A stretch of DNA of 64,000 nucleotides from Pseudomonas putida W15Oct28 (GTDB lineage Bacteria; Pseudomonadota; Gammaproteobacteria; Pseudomonadales; Pseudomonadaceae). Position numbers and translations under genes: made by a program. Shown here piece by piece: positions 25,664 through 37,600 of this stretch. Location: contig NZ_JENB01000006.1 in NCBI RefSeq assembly GCF_000708715.2, forward strand, positions 1 through 64,000, written 5' to 3'. Numbering within the stretch: position 1 is the first letter of the stretch; each line of letters opens with the position of its first letter. A model generated the notes under the pieces. That model saw nothing but the letters and a program-made list of their open reading frames with translations, was not told the origin of the DNA and did not search any database.

Positions 25664-28600
25664 AGGACGATCTCCATTCTGTCTGTGATGGCTGCATAGC
25701 CGGCCAGGGTGGGTTGCTCGAACAGGGCACGCACGTCGGCCTCCAGGCCTTGCTCGCGCAGGCGCGAAGTGAGGGTCACCGCCAACAGCGAATGGCCGCC
25801 CAGTTCGAAGAAGTTGTCGTGCCGCCCTACCCGCTCGACGCCCAGCAATTCGCGCCACAAGGCCGCCAGCAGGTTTTCGGTTTCGCCTTCGGGGGCCTCG
25901 AAGGGGCGCTCCTCGATTGCCTCGGGCGTTGGCAATGCCTTGCGGTCGAGCTTGCCGTTGGGGCTCAGCGGCAGCGCGTCGAGGTGCATGAACAGCGCTG
26001 GCACCATGAATTCCGGCAGGTGCGCCAGCAAGGCCGTGCGCAGGGTTTCGACCGGTTGCTGCTCGCCGGTGTAGTAGGCGACCAGGCGCTGGTCCCTGGC
26101 GACGACCACGGCTTCGTTGATGCCGGCAAGGGCCGTCAGGCCGGCCTGGATCTCGCCCAGCTCGATGCGCAGGCCGCGCAGCTTGACCTGGTCATCGTTA
26201 CGCCCCAGGTATTCGATGGTGCCGTCCGGCAGGTGCCGCGCCAGGTCGCCGGTGCGGTACAGGCGTGCGCCCGGGCGGGTGCTGAACGGGTCGTCGATGA
26301 AGCGTTCGGCGGTCAGCTCGGCGCGGTTCAGGTAACCGCGGGCCACCTGGACACCGCCGATGTACAGCTCGCCGGCAACGCCTTGGGGGACGGGCTGGCG
26401 TTGCTCGTCGAGCACATACAGCGTGGTGTTGGCGATGGGCGTGCCGATGGGCGTGTTGTCGGGGGCGCTCTGGCAGTGCCAGGCGCTGACGTCCACAGCG
26501 GCTTCGGTCGGGCCGTACAGGTTGTGCAGCTCTACCGTTGGCAACTGTGCGTGGAAGCGCCGCACCAGGCTGCCCGGCAGCGCCTCGCCGCTGCACAGCA
26601 CACGGGCCAATTGTGGGGACGGTGCCGTTTTCGGGGCATGCACTGCTGCTGTGTTTGCGGCTGAAGAGAGGAAAACATCCAGCATCGAGGGCACGAAATG
26701 CAGGGTAGTGACACCTTCGCGGGCAATGACCTCACGCAGGTACTCGGGGTCGCGGTGCCCGCCCGGCCGGGCCATGACCAGGCGTGCGCCGGTCTGCAAG
26801 GGCCAGAGGAACTCCCACACCGAGACGTCGAAGCTGAACGGCGTCTTCTGCAAGACCACGTCGTCGGCATGCAGGCCGTAGGCGTCCTGCATCCACAACA
26901 GGCGGTTGACCACCCCGGCGTGTTCGTTCATCACGCCTTTGGGCAACCCGGTGGAGCCCGAGGTGTAGATCACGTAGGCCAGGTGCTGCGGGGTCAGCGC
27001 TGCAACCACCGGGTTATCCGCTGGCAAGCCGCTCCAGCTCGGCGCATCCAGGTCGATCAGCAGCCCGGTATCCGGCACATGCCGCGTGGCCGCATGCACC
27101 AGCACCGCCACCGGCGCGCTGTCGCTGAGCATGTGCCGTACACGCTCGGCCGGGTAATCCGGGTCGACGGGCACATAGGCACCAACATCCAGCATCGACG
27201 GCACGAAATGCAGGGTGGTGACGCCTTCGCGGGCAATGACTTCGCGCAGGTACTCGGGGTCGCGGTGCCCGCCCGGCCGGGCCATGACCAGGCGTGCGCC
27301 GGCCTGCAAGGGCCAGAGGAACTCCCACACCGACACATCGAAGCTGAACGGCGTCTTCTGCAGGACCACGTCGTCGGCGTGCAGGCCGTAGGCGTCCTGC
27401 ATCCACAACAGGCGGTTGACCACCCCGGCATGTTCGTTCATCACGCCTTTGGGCAACCCGGTGGAGCCCGAGGTGTAGATCACGTAGGCCAGGTGCTGCG
27501 GGGTCAGCGGTGCTACCACCGGGTTGCTCGCTGGCAAGCCGCTCCAGCTCGGCGCATCCAGGTCGATCAGTAGCCCGGTGTCCGGCACATGCCGGGTGGC
27601 CGCATGCACCAGCACCGCCACCGGCGCGCTGTCGCTGAGCATGTGCCGTACACGCTCGGCCGGGTAATCCGGGTCGACGGGCACATAGGCACCCCCGGCC
27701 TTGAGGATGGCCAGCAGCCCCACCACCATCGAAAGCCCGCGTTCGACGCAGATCGCCACCCGATCGTCGGGCTTTACCCCCAGAGCAATCAGGTGATGCG
27801 CCAAACGGTTGGCCTGTTCGTTGAGCTGCCGGTAGCTCAGTTCGCCCTCTTCGGCCCGCACTGCCAGGGCATCCGGGGTGCGCGCAACCTGCGCCTCGAT
27901 CATGCCGTGCAGCGTCTGCGCCAGGTTGTAGTCCACCGCCGTGTCATTGAAGCCTACCAGCACCTGCTGGCGTTCCGCAGGCTCCAGCACCGGCAAGTGT
28001 TGCACCGCCAGGGCTGGTGTGTGCTCCAGGGCCTCGACCATGGTTTGCAGCACCTGGTTCATCTGCCCGCAGATGCGCGCTGCGCCGATCTCGGCCGGTG
28101 TCATGGCCACCAGCCGGAACCCTTCACCCAGGTCGTCCACATTCAGGCTCAACGGGTAATTGGTGCGCTCCTGCCCTTGCAGCACTTCTATGCCTTCCCA
28201 GCCTTGGCGCTGCGAAGCATCGCGCTCGGCACCATGGCGGTAGTTGAGCATGGCACTGAACAATGGCAACGGCGCGGCCACGCCGCTACAGCGCTGGGCC
28301 AGGGCCAGGGAGGCGTGCTCATGGGCCAGCAGGGCACTCAACCGCTGATGCACCGCCTGGGCTGCGCTACGCAGGTCGGTGTCGGCGAGATCGACACGCA
28401 GCGGCAAGGTGTTGATGAACATACCCAATGCCCGCTCCGCACCCTCACCGCCCTGCAGGCGGCCCAGCAGCACAGTGCCGAATACCACGTTGTGTTTGCC
28501 ACTGGCCGCTGCCAGCAGGCGGGCCCAGGCCAGGTGGAACAGGCTGGCAACGCTGATACCCAGCTGCCGGGCGTGCTGGCGCAGGCGTGTTGCAAGTTCG

Positions 28601-31600
28601 GCCGTGAGCGGCAGGCTGGCTTCTTCCATGCCACGGCCGTCGCCTTGTACGTCACTGAGGCCGAACGGCAGGGTCGGCTCATCGATATCGGCCAGTTGTT
28701 CACGGAAAAACGCCTCATGCTCGGCCTGGCTGGTGCCCAGGCGGGCCTGGGCCACATAGTTGCGGTATGGCACCGGCATATGGGCCGGTGCCGGGGCGCC
28801 TTGCAGGTGGGCGGTCAGCTCTTCGCCGATCACCTCAAGGGCGGTGTGGTCGAGGACGATGTGGTGGAACTGCAAGGTGGCTTCAATGGGGCCATCCGAG
28901 TCGGTGTACAGCAGGCGGATCAGCGGCGCCTGGCTCAGGTCGAGTGCCGGGGTGCCTTCTTCGCAGTGCAAGCCTGCGCTTGCAGGGGTGAGCGACAGCC
29001 TGGCGCTGCGCAGCACCACCTGGACGGGCTGGGGTAGCCCTTCCCAGAAGATGGCAGTGCGCAGCACGTCGTGGCGGGCAATGACCTGGTCCAGGGCAGC
29101 TGCAAAGGCCTGCAAACGTTCGAAGCTTGAGAAACGCAGCCTGGAGAAGAGCACGTAGGGGTCGTGCTCGGCGCTCAGGTGGTGATACAGGATGCCTTCC
29201 TGCAAGGGTGCCAGGGGGTAGATGTCCTGAACGTTGGCCGCACCGCCAGGTACCTGGGCGACAATGCGCTCGATGGCGGCCTGGTCGAGGTCGATCAGGC
29301 TGAGCAGGTCTGCAGTAATGTGCGTGCACCCTGCGGGTATACGGTTCTCGGGCACGCTCACTTGCTGGTTGGCGCCCAGGGTCGTGGCCAGCGCGGCGAT
29401 GGTCGGTTGGCCGAACAGGGTGCGAACATCGACCTGCAGGCCCTCCAGGCGCAGGCGTGCAGTCAGGCTGACGGCCAGCAATGAATGGCCGCCAAGTTCG
29501 AAGAAGTTGTCGTGGCGGCCGACTTGCTGCACACCGAGCAGCTCTTCCCACAGCCGCGCAAGGAGGCGTTCGGTAGCCCCGGACGGTGCCTCGTAAGGGC
29601 ACCCGTGCAGTGCAGCATCCGCTGCCGGCAGCGCTTTGCGGTCAAGCTTGCCGTTGGGCGTGAGTGGCAGTGCCTCGAGATGGATGTACAACGCCGGCAC
29701 CATGTACTCGGGCAGGTGTGCCAGCAATGCCTCGCGCAGGCTCTGCGAAGGCTGCGAAGCCCCGGTGTACCAGGCAACCAGGCGTGCGTCATCGACCGCG
29801 AGCACGACCGCTTCACGCACATCCGGCATGGCAGTCAGGCAGGCTTCGATTTCGCCAGGTTCGATACGCAGGCCGCGCAGTTTGATCTGCTGGTCGGCGC
29901 GGCCAAGGAACATCAGGTTGCCGTCCTGCCCCAGGCGTACCAGGTCGCCGCTGCGGTACAGCCGTTCGCCTTCGACGAACGGGTTGGCGATGAAACGCTC
30001 GGCCTGTTGTTCGGGCAGGCCCAGGTACCCGCGTGTCACGCCGGCGCCGCCGATGTGCAGCTCGCCGGCTACCCCCCACGGCACAAGCTGGTCGCAAGGG
30101 TCCAGCACGTAAAGCCGGGTGTTATCGATCGGCTTGCCGATCGGCAACGCCCTTTGTGGCAATGCAGCATCAGGGGCCAGCGTCCACACGCTGCAATCCA
30201 CCGTGGTTTCGGTGGGGCCGTACACGTTGTGCAGGCGTACCAGCGGCAAGCGCTGGCGCACCTGGGTTGCCAGGGCTTCAGTCAGTTCACCACCGCCGCA
30301 GACGATGTCGGTCAGGCTGGTGCAGTGGCTGCTGCCTGGCTGATCGAGGAATTGCTGGAGCAAGGCGGGTACGAACTGCACCACGGCTACCCTTCGCGCC
30401 TGGATCAACTGCACCAGGTAGGCGGGATCTTGCTGGCCGTCGGGGCGCGCCAGCACCAGGCGCAAGCCGCTGCACAGCGGCCAGAACAGTTCCCAGACCG
30501 ACGCGTCGAAACTGACCGGGGTCTTGTGCAATACACCCCCCTCGCCCGCTGTCGGAATCAGGCGCCGGCTCCATTGCACCAGGTTGACCACGTTGCGGTG
30601 CTCGACCATCACGCCCTTGGGCAGCCCGGTGGAGCCCGAGGTGTAGATCACATAGGCCAGATGCGCTGCGCCAAGGCCAGGTACACGCGGGTTGCTTATC
30701 GGTTGCTCGGCCCAGCACGGCTGGTCAAGGTCGATCAGCGGCGCCTGCGCAGCAGGTGCGATGTGACGGGTGGCGCCATGCACCAGCACTGCCCGCGGCG
30801 TACTGTCAGCCAGCATGTGGCGAATACGTTCGGCCGGGTAACCGGGGTCGACCGGCACGTAGGCAGCCCCGGCCTTGAGAATCGCCAGCAAGCCGACCGG
30901 CAGGCTCAGCCCACGTTCAACACAGATTGCCACACGATCATCGGGTTCAATCCCCAGGGCGATCAGGTGGTGGGCCAGGCGGTTGGCCTGCTCGTCAAGC
31001 TGGCGATAGCTCAGTTCACCGTCGTCGGCCTCCAGTGCAATGGCGTCGGGGGAGCGGCGCACCTGCGCCTCGAACAGGGTATGCAGCGGCTGCTCAAGAG
31101 CGTGCAGCTGGGGGGGCTGGCTGGCCAGCAACTGCTGGCGCTCGGCGGGTGTCAGCACCGAAAGCTGCTGCACAGGCAGGCCTGGCTGATGCTCGAGCGC
31201 ATCCAGCAAGCCAATGATTGCCTGCTGCAACTGGTCACATACGCGCTGGGCTCCCACCTGCGGGGCCACCTGCGCAGTGATGCGCAGCCCGTCACCAAGG
31301 TCATCGACGTTGACGCTGAGCGGGTAGTTGCCATGCCCGCCTGCCGGCAGTACTTCTATCCCTTCCAGTGCCTGGTGACGCGCCTGCTGCTCACTGGCCG
31401 TGGCACCGTGGCGGTAGTTGATCATGGCGCTGAACAGCGGCGCCGGGGCCTTCACGCCACTGCAACGCTGGGCCAGCGCCAGCGAAGCGTGTTCATGCAC
31501 CAGCAGCGCAGCAAGCCGCTGATGGGCCTGGCGGACGCCTTCGCGCACACTCAACCCTTGCAGGTCCAGGCGCAGCGGCAAGGTATTGATGAACATGCCC

Positions 31601-34600
31601 AGGCCACGGTCGGCGCCGGCACCGCCTTGCAGGCGGCCGAGCAGCACTGTGCCGAATACCACGCTGGCGTTGCCGCTGGTGGCGGCGACCAGCCGCGCCC
31701 AGGCCAGGTGCACCAGGCTTGCGGCACTCACGCCCAGTTGCCGGGCCTGGTCGCGCAGGCGCTGGTACTGGGCGGGCAGCAGTGCCACGCTGGCAAGGTC
31801 GAAGTCGCCGGCCCGGCCCTGCATGTCGGCCAGGCCATAGGGCAAGGTCGGCTCGTCGATATCGGCGAGCCCGGCACGGAAAAAGGCCTCGTGTTCGGCT
31901 TCGCTGATGGCCAGGCGCGCCTGGGCAACATAGTTGCGGTACGGTACCGGCAGTTGCGTCGGTGGCAGGCCGTGCAGATGATCACGGATTTCTTCCAGCA
32001 CCACTTTCATCGCGGTATGGTCGAGGACGATGTGGTGGAACTGCAGGGTGGCTTTGATGGGGCCGCCCGAAGCGCTGTAGCGCAGGCGAATCAAAGGGGC
32101 CTGGGCCAGATCGAGGTCAGTGCCGGACGCTTCGCTGCCACAGGTTTCCTGCCCAACCGGCGGGACCTTGCGCAATACCACTTGCACGGGCTGGGCCAGG
32201 CCATCCCAGAGCACGGCGGTGCGCAGCACGTCGTGGCGGGCTATGACTTTATCCAGCGCGCCAGCAAAGGCCTGCAGGCGCTGCTGGCTGTCGAAGACGA
32301 TGGGCCATTGCAGCAAATACGGGTCTTCACCGGCTGCGCGAAGGTGGTGGTAAAGGATGCCTTCCTGCAGCGGCGCCAGCGGGTAGATATCCTGCACATT
32401 GGCAGCGCCGCCACGCACCGTGGCGACGACGCGCTCGATGGCCGCCTGGTCCAGCGTCACCAGCGCCAGCATCTGCGGCGTGATTTGCGTGCAGCCGGCC
32501 GGGATACCGTTGTCGGGTACAACCACTTGCCGGCCTTTGCCGAGGGCGGCAGCCAGCGCCGCAACTGTCGGTTGGCCGAACAGCACACGCACATCGGTTG
32601 GCAGGCCCTGTTGGCGCAAGCGCTCGATCAAGGTAACCGCCAGCAACGAGTGGCCGCCCAGTTCGAAGAAGTTGTCATGCCGCCCTACCCGGTTCACGCC
32701 CAGTACCTCGGCCCATACCTGTGCCACGGCCGCTTCGGTATCGCCCACTGGGGCTTCATAGCCATGCCCGACCAGGTCGGCCGTGTCCGGCTCCGGCAGC
32801 GCCCGACGGTCAAGCTTGCCATGGCTGGTCAGCGGCAGTTCGTCCAGGCGGATAAAGGCCTGTGGCAGCATATGCGCGGGCAGGCAGGCCTGCAGCGCCT
32901 GGCGCAGGCTGCCCACTGCCACGGCTGCCGTTTCGGTAAACCAGGCCAGCAGGCGTTCGTCGCGAACCAGCACGACGGCATCGCGGATACCCTCCTGGGC
33001 GGCCAGGGCGGCTTCGATCTCGCCCAGTTCCACCCGCACTCCACGGATTTTCACCTGGTCGTCGTTGCGGCCCAGGTAGTCCAGGGTACCGTCGGTGTTC
33101 CAGCGCACCAGGTCGCCACTGCGGTACATGCGTGCGCCCGGCAGCCGGCTGAACGGGTCGGCCAGGAAGCGCTGCTCGGTCAGTTCCGGGCGGTTGCAGT
33201 AGCCGCGTGCCACCTGGGCACCGCCAATGTACAGCTCGCCCGTAACGCCTACCGGCACCGGCTGGCGGTGTTCGTCCAGCACATAGGCCCGGGTGTTGGC
33301 AACGGGCTTGCCAATATGCAGCGCAGCCCCCGGCAGCAGCACACCCGAGGTCGCCACCACCGTGGTTTCGGTCGGGCCATAGTTGTTGACCAAGGCAAAC
33401 CCCGGGTCGCGGTCGAAATGGCGCAGGCGGTCGCCACCGACCAGCAGGGTGCGCAGGGTCGGATGCTGGATTGGACGGCGTAAGGCCTGCTCGGCGACCG
33501 GCGTGGGCAGGAAGCTGACCACCAGGGGCTGCTCCAGCCACCAGTTCAGCAGCTCCTCGACGTGTTCGTTGCCGATGTGCGCTGGCGGCAGGTGCAGCGT
33601 GGCACCTGCACACAACGCCGGCCACAGCTCCCAGGCCATGGCGTCGAAACCAAAGCCCGCCACGCTTGACGTGCGGTCGCCGGCCTCCAGGGCGAAGGCC
33701 TGGCAGTGCCAGTGCACCAGGTTGACCAACGTGTGGTGCTCGACCATTACCCCTTTGGGCTGGCCGGTGGAACCCGAGGTGTACACCAGGTAGGCCAGTT
33801 GATGTGCATCCAGCCCCTGAACCTGTGGGTTGTCGTCCCGGCCGTGGAATGCGCCTGGCTGGTCAAGGTCCAGCCGAGGGATATCGCCGGGCAGCCCGAC
33901 GCTGTGCGAGTCTGCCAGCACCAGCACCGGGGCGCTGTCGGCCAGCAGGTAGGCTATACGCTCGGCCGGATAGGCCGGGTCCACCGGCACGTAGGCCGCG
34001 CCGGCTTTCAGTACCGCAAGCAGGCCGATGATACGCTCGCAGTGGCGGCCCGCGCACAGGGCAACCCGGTCGCCACACCGCACGCCATCGGCGATCAGGC
34101 GGTGCGCCAGCTGGTTTGCGCGCAGGTTCAGCTCGCCGTAACTGAGCGTCTGGTCACCCTGGCTCACTGCACTGGCATCGGGTGTGCGAGCGGCCTGGGC
34201 CTCGACCAGGGCGTGCACGGTTTGCCCCTGCGGGTAGGCTTGTGCCGTTGCGTTGAAGCTGCCTAATAGCTGCTGGCAGTCCGCAGCCCCCAGAACAGGC
34301 AGGCTGCCCACCGTGGTGCCTTGGCCTTGTTCCAGCGCCTGGACCAATTGCGCGACGGCGTTGGCCATCCACCCGGCCACCCGCGCTGCGCCAATGACGG
34401 GCACGGCCAGCACGCTGAAGGTAAAGCCGCGGCCCAGGTCGTTGACGCTCAGGGTCAAGGGGTAGTTGCTGCGCTCTTCGCCGCCCAGCAGGCGCACGCC
34501 CTCCCAGATGCCCTCGCCTTCGCGCGGTGCATCATCGGCACTGTGCCGGTAGTTGAGCAGCGCGCTGAACAACGGCGCCGAAGCTGCCACGCCGCTGCAG

Positions 34601-37600
34601 CGTTGGGCCAGGGCCAGGGGCGCGTGTTCATGGGCCAGCAGTGCCGACAGAGCGCGGTGAGTGCTACGTACGGCAGCCTGTACCGGCGCCGTGGTATCAA
34701 CCCGCAGCGGCAAGGTATTGATGAACATGCCCAAGGCCCGGTCGGCGCCCTCGCCGCCTTGCAGGCGCCCCATCAGCACGGTGCCGAACACCACGTCGCT
34801 GCGGTTGGCCAGCACGCCCAGCACGCGGGCCCAGGCCAGGTGCATCAGGCTGGCGGCACTGACACCCAGTTGCCTGGCCTGGCTGCGCAAGCGCTGCGCC
34901 ACCGCGTCGTCCAGCGCATACGCTGCGCTTTCGATTTCACGGCCATCGCCCTGCACATCGGCCAGGCCCAGCGGCAAGGTCGGCTCATCGACGTCTGCCA
35001 GCATCTCACGGAAGAACGCTTCATCGCCGCTGTGGTCACCCAGGCAGGCTTGGGCCACATAGTTGCGATACGGCACGGCGGGCGGCAGGGTGTGCCCCTG
35101 GCCGAACAGCAGCGCGCGCATTTCGCGGGCAACCACGTCCATGGCCGTGTGGTCGAGGGTGAGGTGGTGGAACAGCAGAACCGCCACCACCTGGTGGTTG
35201 GCCGGGTCCAGGCTGTAGTACAGCCGGGTCAGCGGCGCCTGGTGCAAGTCCATGCGGTGCTGGCGGGCGTCGAAGCGAGCGTGCAACTGGTCGATGCGTT
35301 CTGCCCCTTCCTGTTCGGGCAGGTCATCGATTTCACTGACGCACAGCTGCGCCTTGCGCCACACCACCTGTACCGGCTGGGGCAGGCCCTGCCAGTGCAC
35401 GGCAGTACGCAGGATGTCGTGACGGTCGATCACCTGTTGCAAGGCCCCGGCCCAGGCCAGCAGGCGCTCGACGCTGTCGAAGGCCAGACGGGTCTGCAGC
35501 AGGTAGGGGTCGCCCTGTTCGGCGCTCAGGTGATGGTAGAGCACACCCTGTTGCAGCGGTGCCAATGGGTAGATTTCCTGCACGTTGCCAGCCCCACCAG
35601 GCACGCTGGCGACGAGTCGGTCGATCACGGCCTGGTCCAGCGCTACAAGGCTGAGCATGCCCGGGGTGATACGTGCGGCGCCTGGCGGCACCCGGTTGGC
35701 CGGTACTGCGACTTCCTGGCCTGTCCCCACCACGGCCGCCAGTGCCGCCACGGTCGGCTGGGCGAACAGTACCCGTACATCGATGAGCAGGCCCGCCTTG
35801 CGCAGGCGCTCGACCAGGGTCACGGCCAGCAGCGAGTGGCCGCCCAGTTCGAAGAAGTTGTCGTGCCGCCCGACTTGCTCCACCCCCAGCACCTCGGCCC
35901 AGACCCTTGCCATGCTAGCTTCGGTCGCGCCTTGGGGCGCTTCGTATTGCTGGCCGAACAGTTCCGACGAGCCCGGGTCGGGCAGCGCCCGGCGGTCCAG
36001 CTTGCCGTGGCTGGTGAGGGGCAGTTCGTCCAGGCGGATGAATGCCACTGGCAGCATGTGTGCAGGCAGGCTGGCCAGCAGGGCCTCACGCAGCTCTTGC
36101 GGGCCAACCGGGTTGGTCTCGGTGTACCACGCCAGCAGGCGGTCACCGCGTACCAGCACCACGGCATCGCCGATACCCGGTTGCGCACTGATTGCGGCTT
36201 CGATTTCCCCAAGCTCCACCCGCACACCGCGGATTTTTACCTGGTCGTCATTGCGCCCGAGGTAGTCGAGGGTGCCGTCGGCGTTCCAGCGCACCAGGTC
36301 ACCGCTGCGGTACATCCGTGCGTCGGCCTGGGTGCTGAACGGGTCGCCAAGGAAGCGTTGTTCGGTCAGGTCCGGGCGATTGAAGTAGCCACGTGCCACT
36401 TGCGCACCGCCGATGTAGAGCTCGCCGGTAACGCCGACAGGGACGGGCTGCAAGCCTTCATCCAGCACATAGACCCGGGTATTGGCAACCGGCTGCCCGA
36501 TATGCAACACGCCGCCAGGCAGGATGCGCCCCGAGGTCGCCACCACCGTGGTCTCGGTCGGGCCATAGTTGTTGACCAGGGCAAAGCCTGGGTCACGGTC
36601 GAACTGGCGCAGGCGGTCGCCACCCACTAGCAAAGTGCGCAAGGTTGGGTGCTGCTGCTCGCGGCGCAGGGCCTGCTCGGCCACCGGGGTGGGAAGGAAG
36701 CTGACCGTGAGCGGCTGCTCAAGCCACCAGTCGAGCAGCTCGTCGACGTGCTCGTTGGCGATATGGGCCGGTGGCAGGTGCAATGTCGCCCCGGCGCACA
36801 AGGTTGGCCACACCTCCCAGGCCATGGCGTCAAAGCCGAAGCCGGCGACGCTGGAGGCATGCGCATCGGCATCCACGGCAAAGGCCTCACAGTGCCAGTG
36901 CACCAGGTTGGCCAACGTGTGGTGTTCGATCATCACGCCCTTGGGTTGGCCGGTGGAGCCCGAGGTGTAGACCAGGTAGGCCAGTTGCCGTGCATTCAGC
37001 GCGGGCAGCTGCGGGTTGCTGTCGATGCTGCCATAGGCATTGGCCTGGTCCAGGTTCAGGCGTGGCACCTCTGGCGGCAGGCCTTCGATACCCGTTTGCG
37101 CCAGCACCAGTGCCGGGGCGCTGTCGGTCAACAAGTAGGCGATGCGCTCGGCCGGGTAGGCAGGGTCGACCGGCACGTAAGCAGCGCCGGCCTTGAGCAC
37201 TGCCAGCAGGCCTACCAGGCGCCTGCCGTTGCGCGGCAGGCACAGGGCGACCCGGTCGCCCACTTGCACGCCCTGGGCAAGCAACTGGTGGGCCAGCCGG
37301 TTGGCTTGCCGGTTCAATTCACCGTAGCTCAGCGCCTGCCCGTCCTGCAGCAGTGCGTGCGCATCGGGGGCCCGGGCCGCCTGGGCCTCGACCAGCGCAT
37401 GCACAGTGTGGCCTTGTGGATAGTGCCGGGCAGTGGCGTTGAACTGCTGCACGACCTGCTCACGCTCAACCGGCGGCAGCACCGCCAGCGCCTGCAATGG
37501 CGTGGCAGGTGCCTGTTCCAGGGCATCGACCAGGCTGGCCAGCACCTGTTCGAACTGCCGGCACAGACGTGCGGCATCCCATTGCGGCAGGCTCTGCACG

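Noticed and set aside
29485..33483. A 1332-residue open frame on the plus strand opposite psoB
   Set aside because: It is antisense to NRPS modules, repeats with the module period, and is rich in Ala/Gln/His/Arg as expected for a complement of high-GC coding sequence. It matches no protein family.
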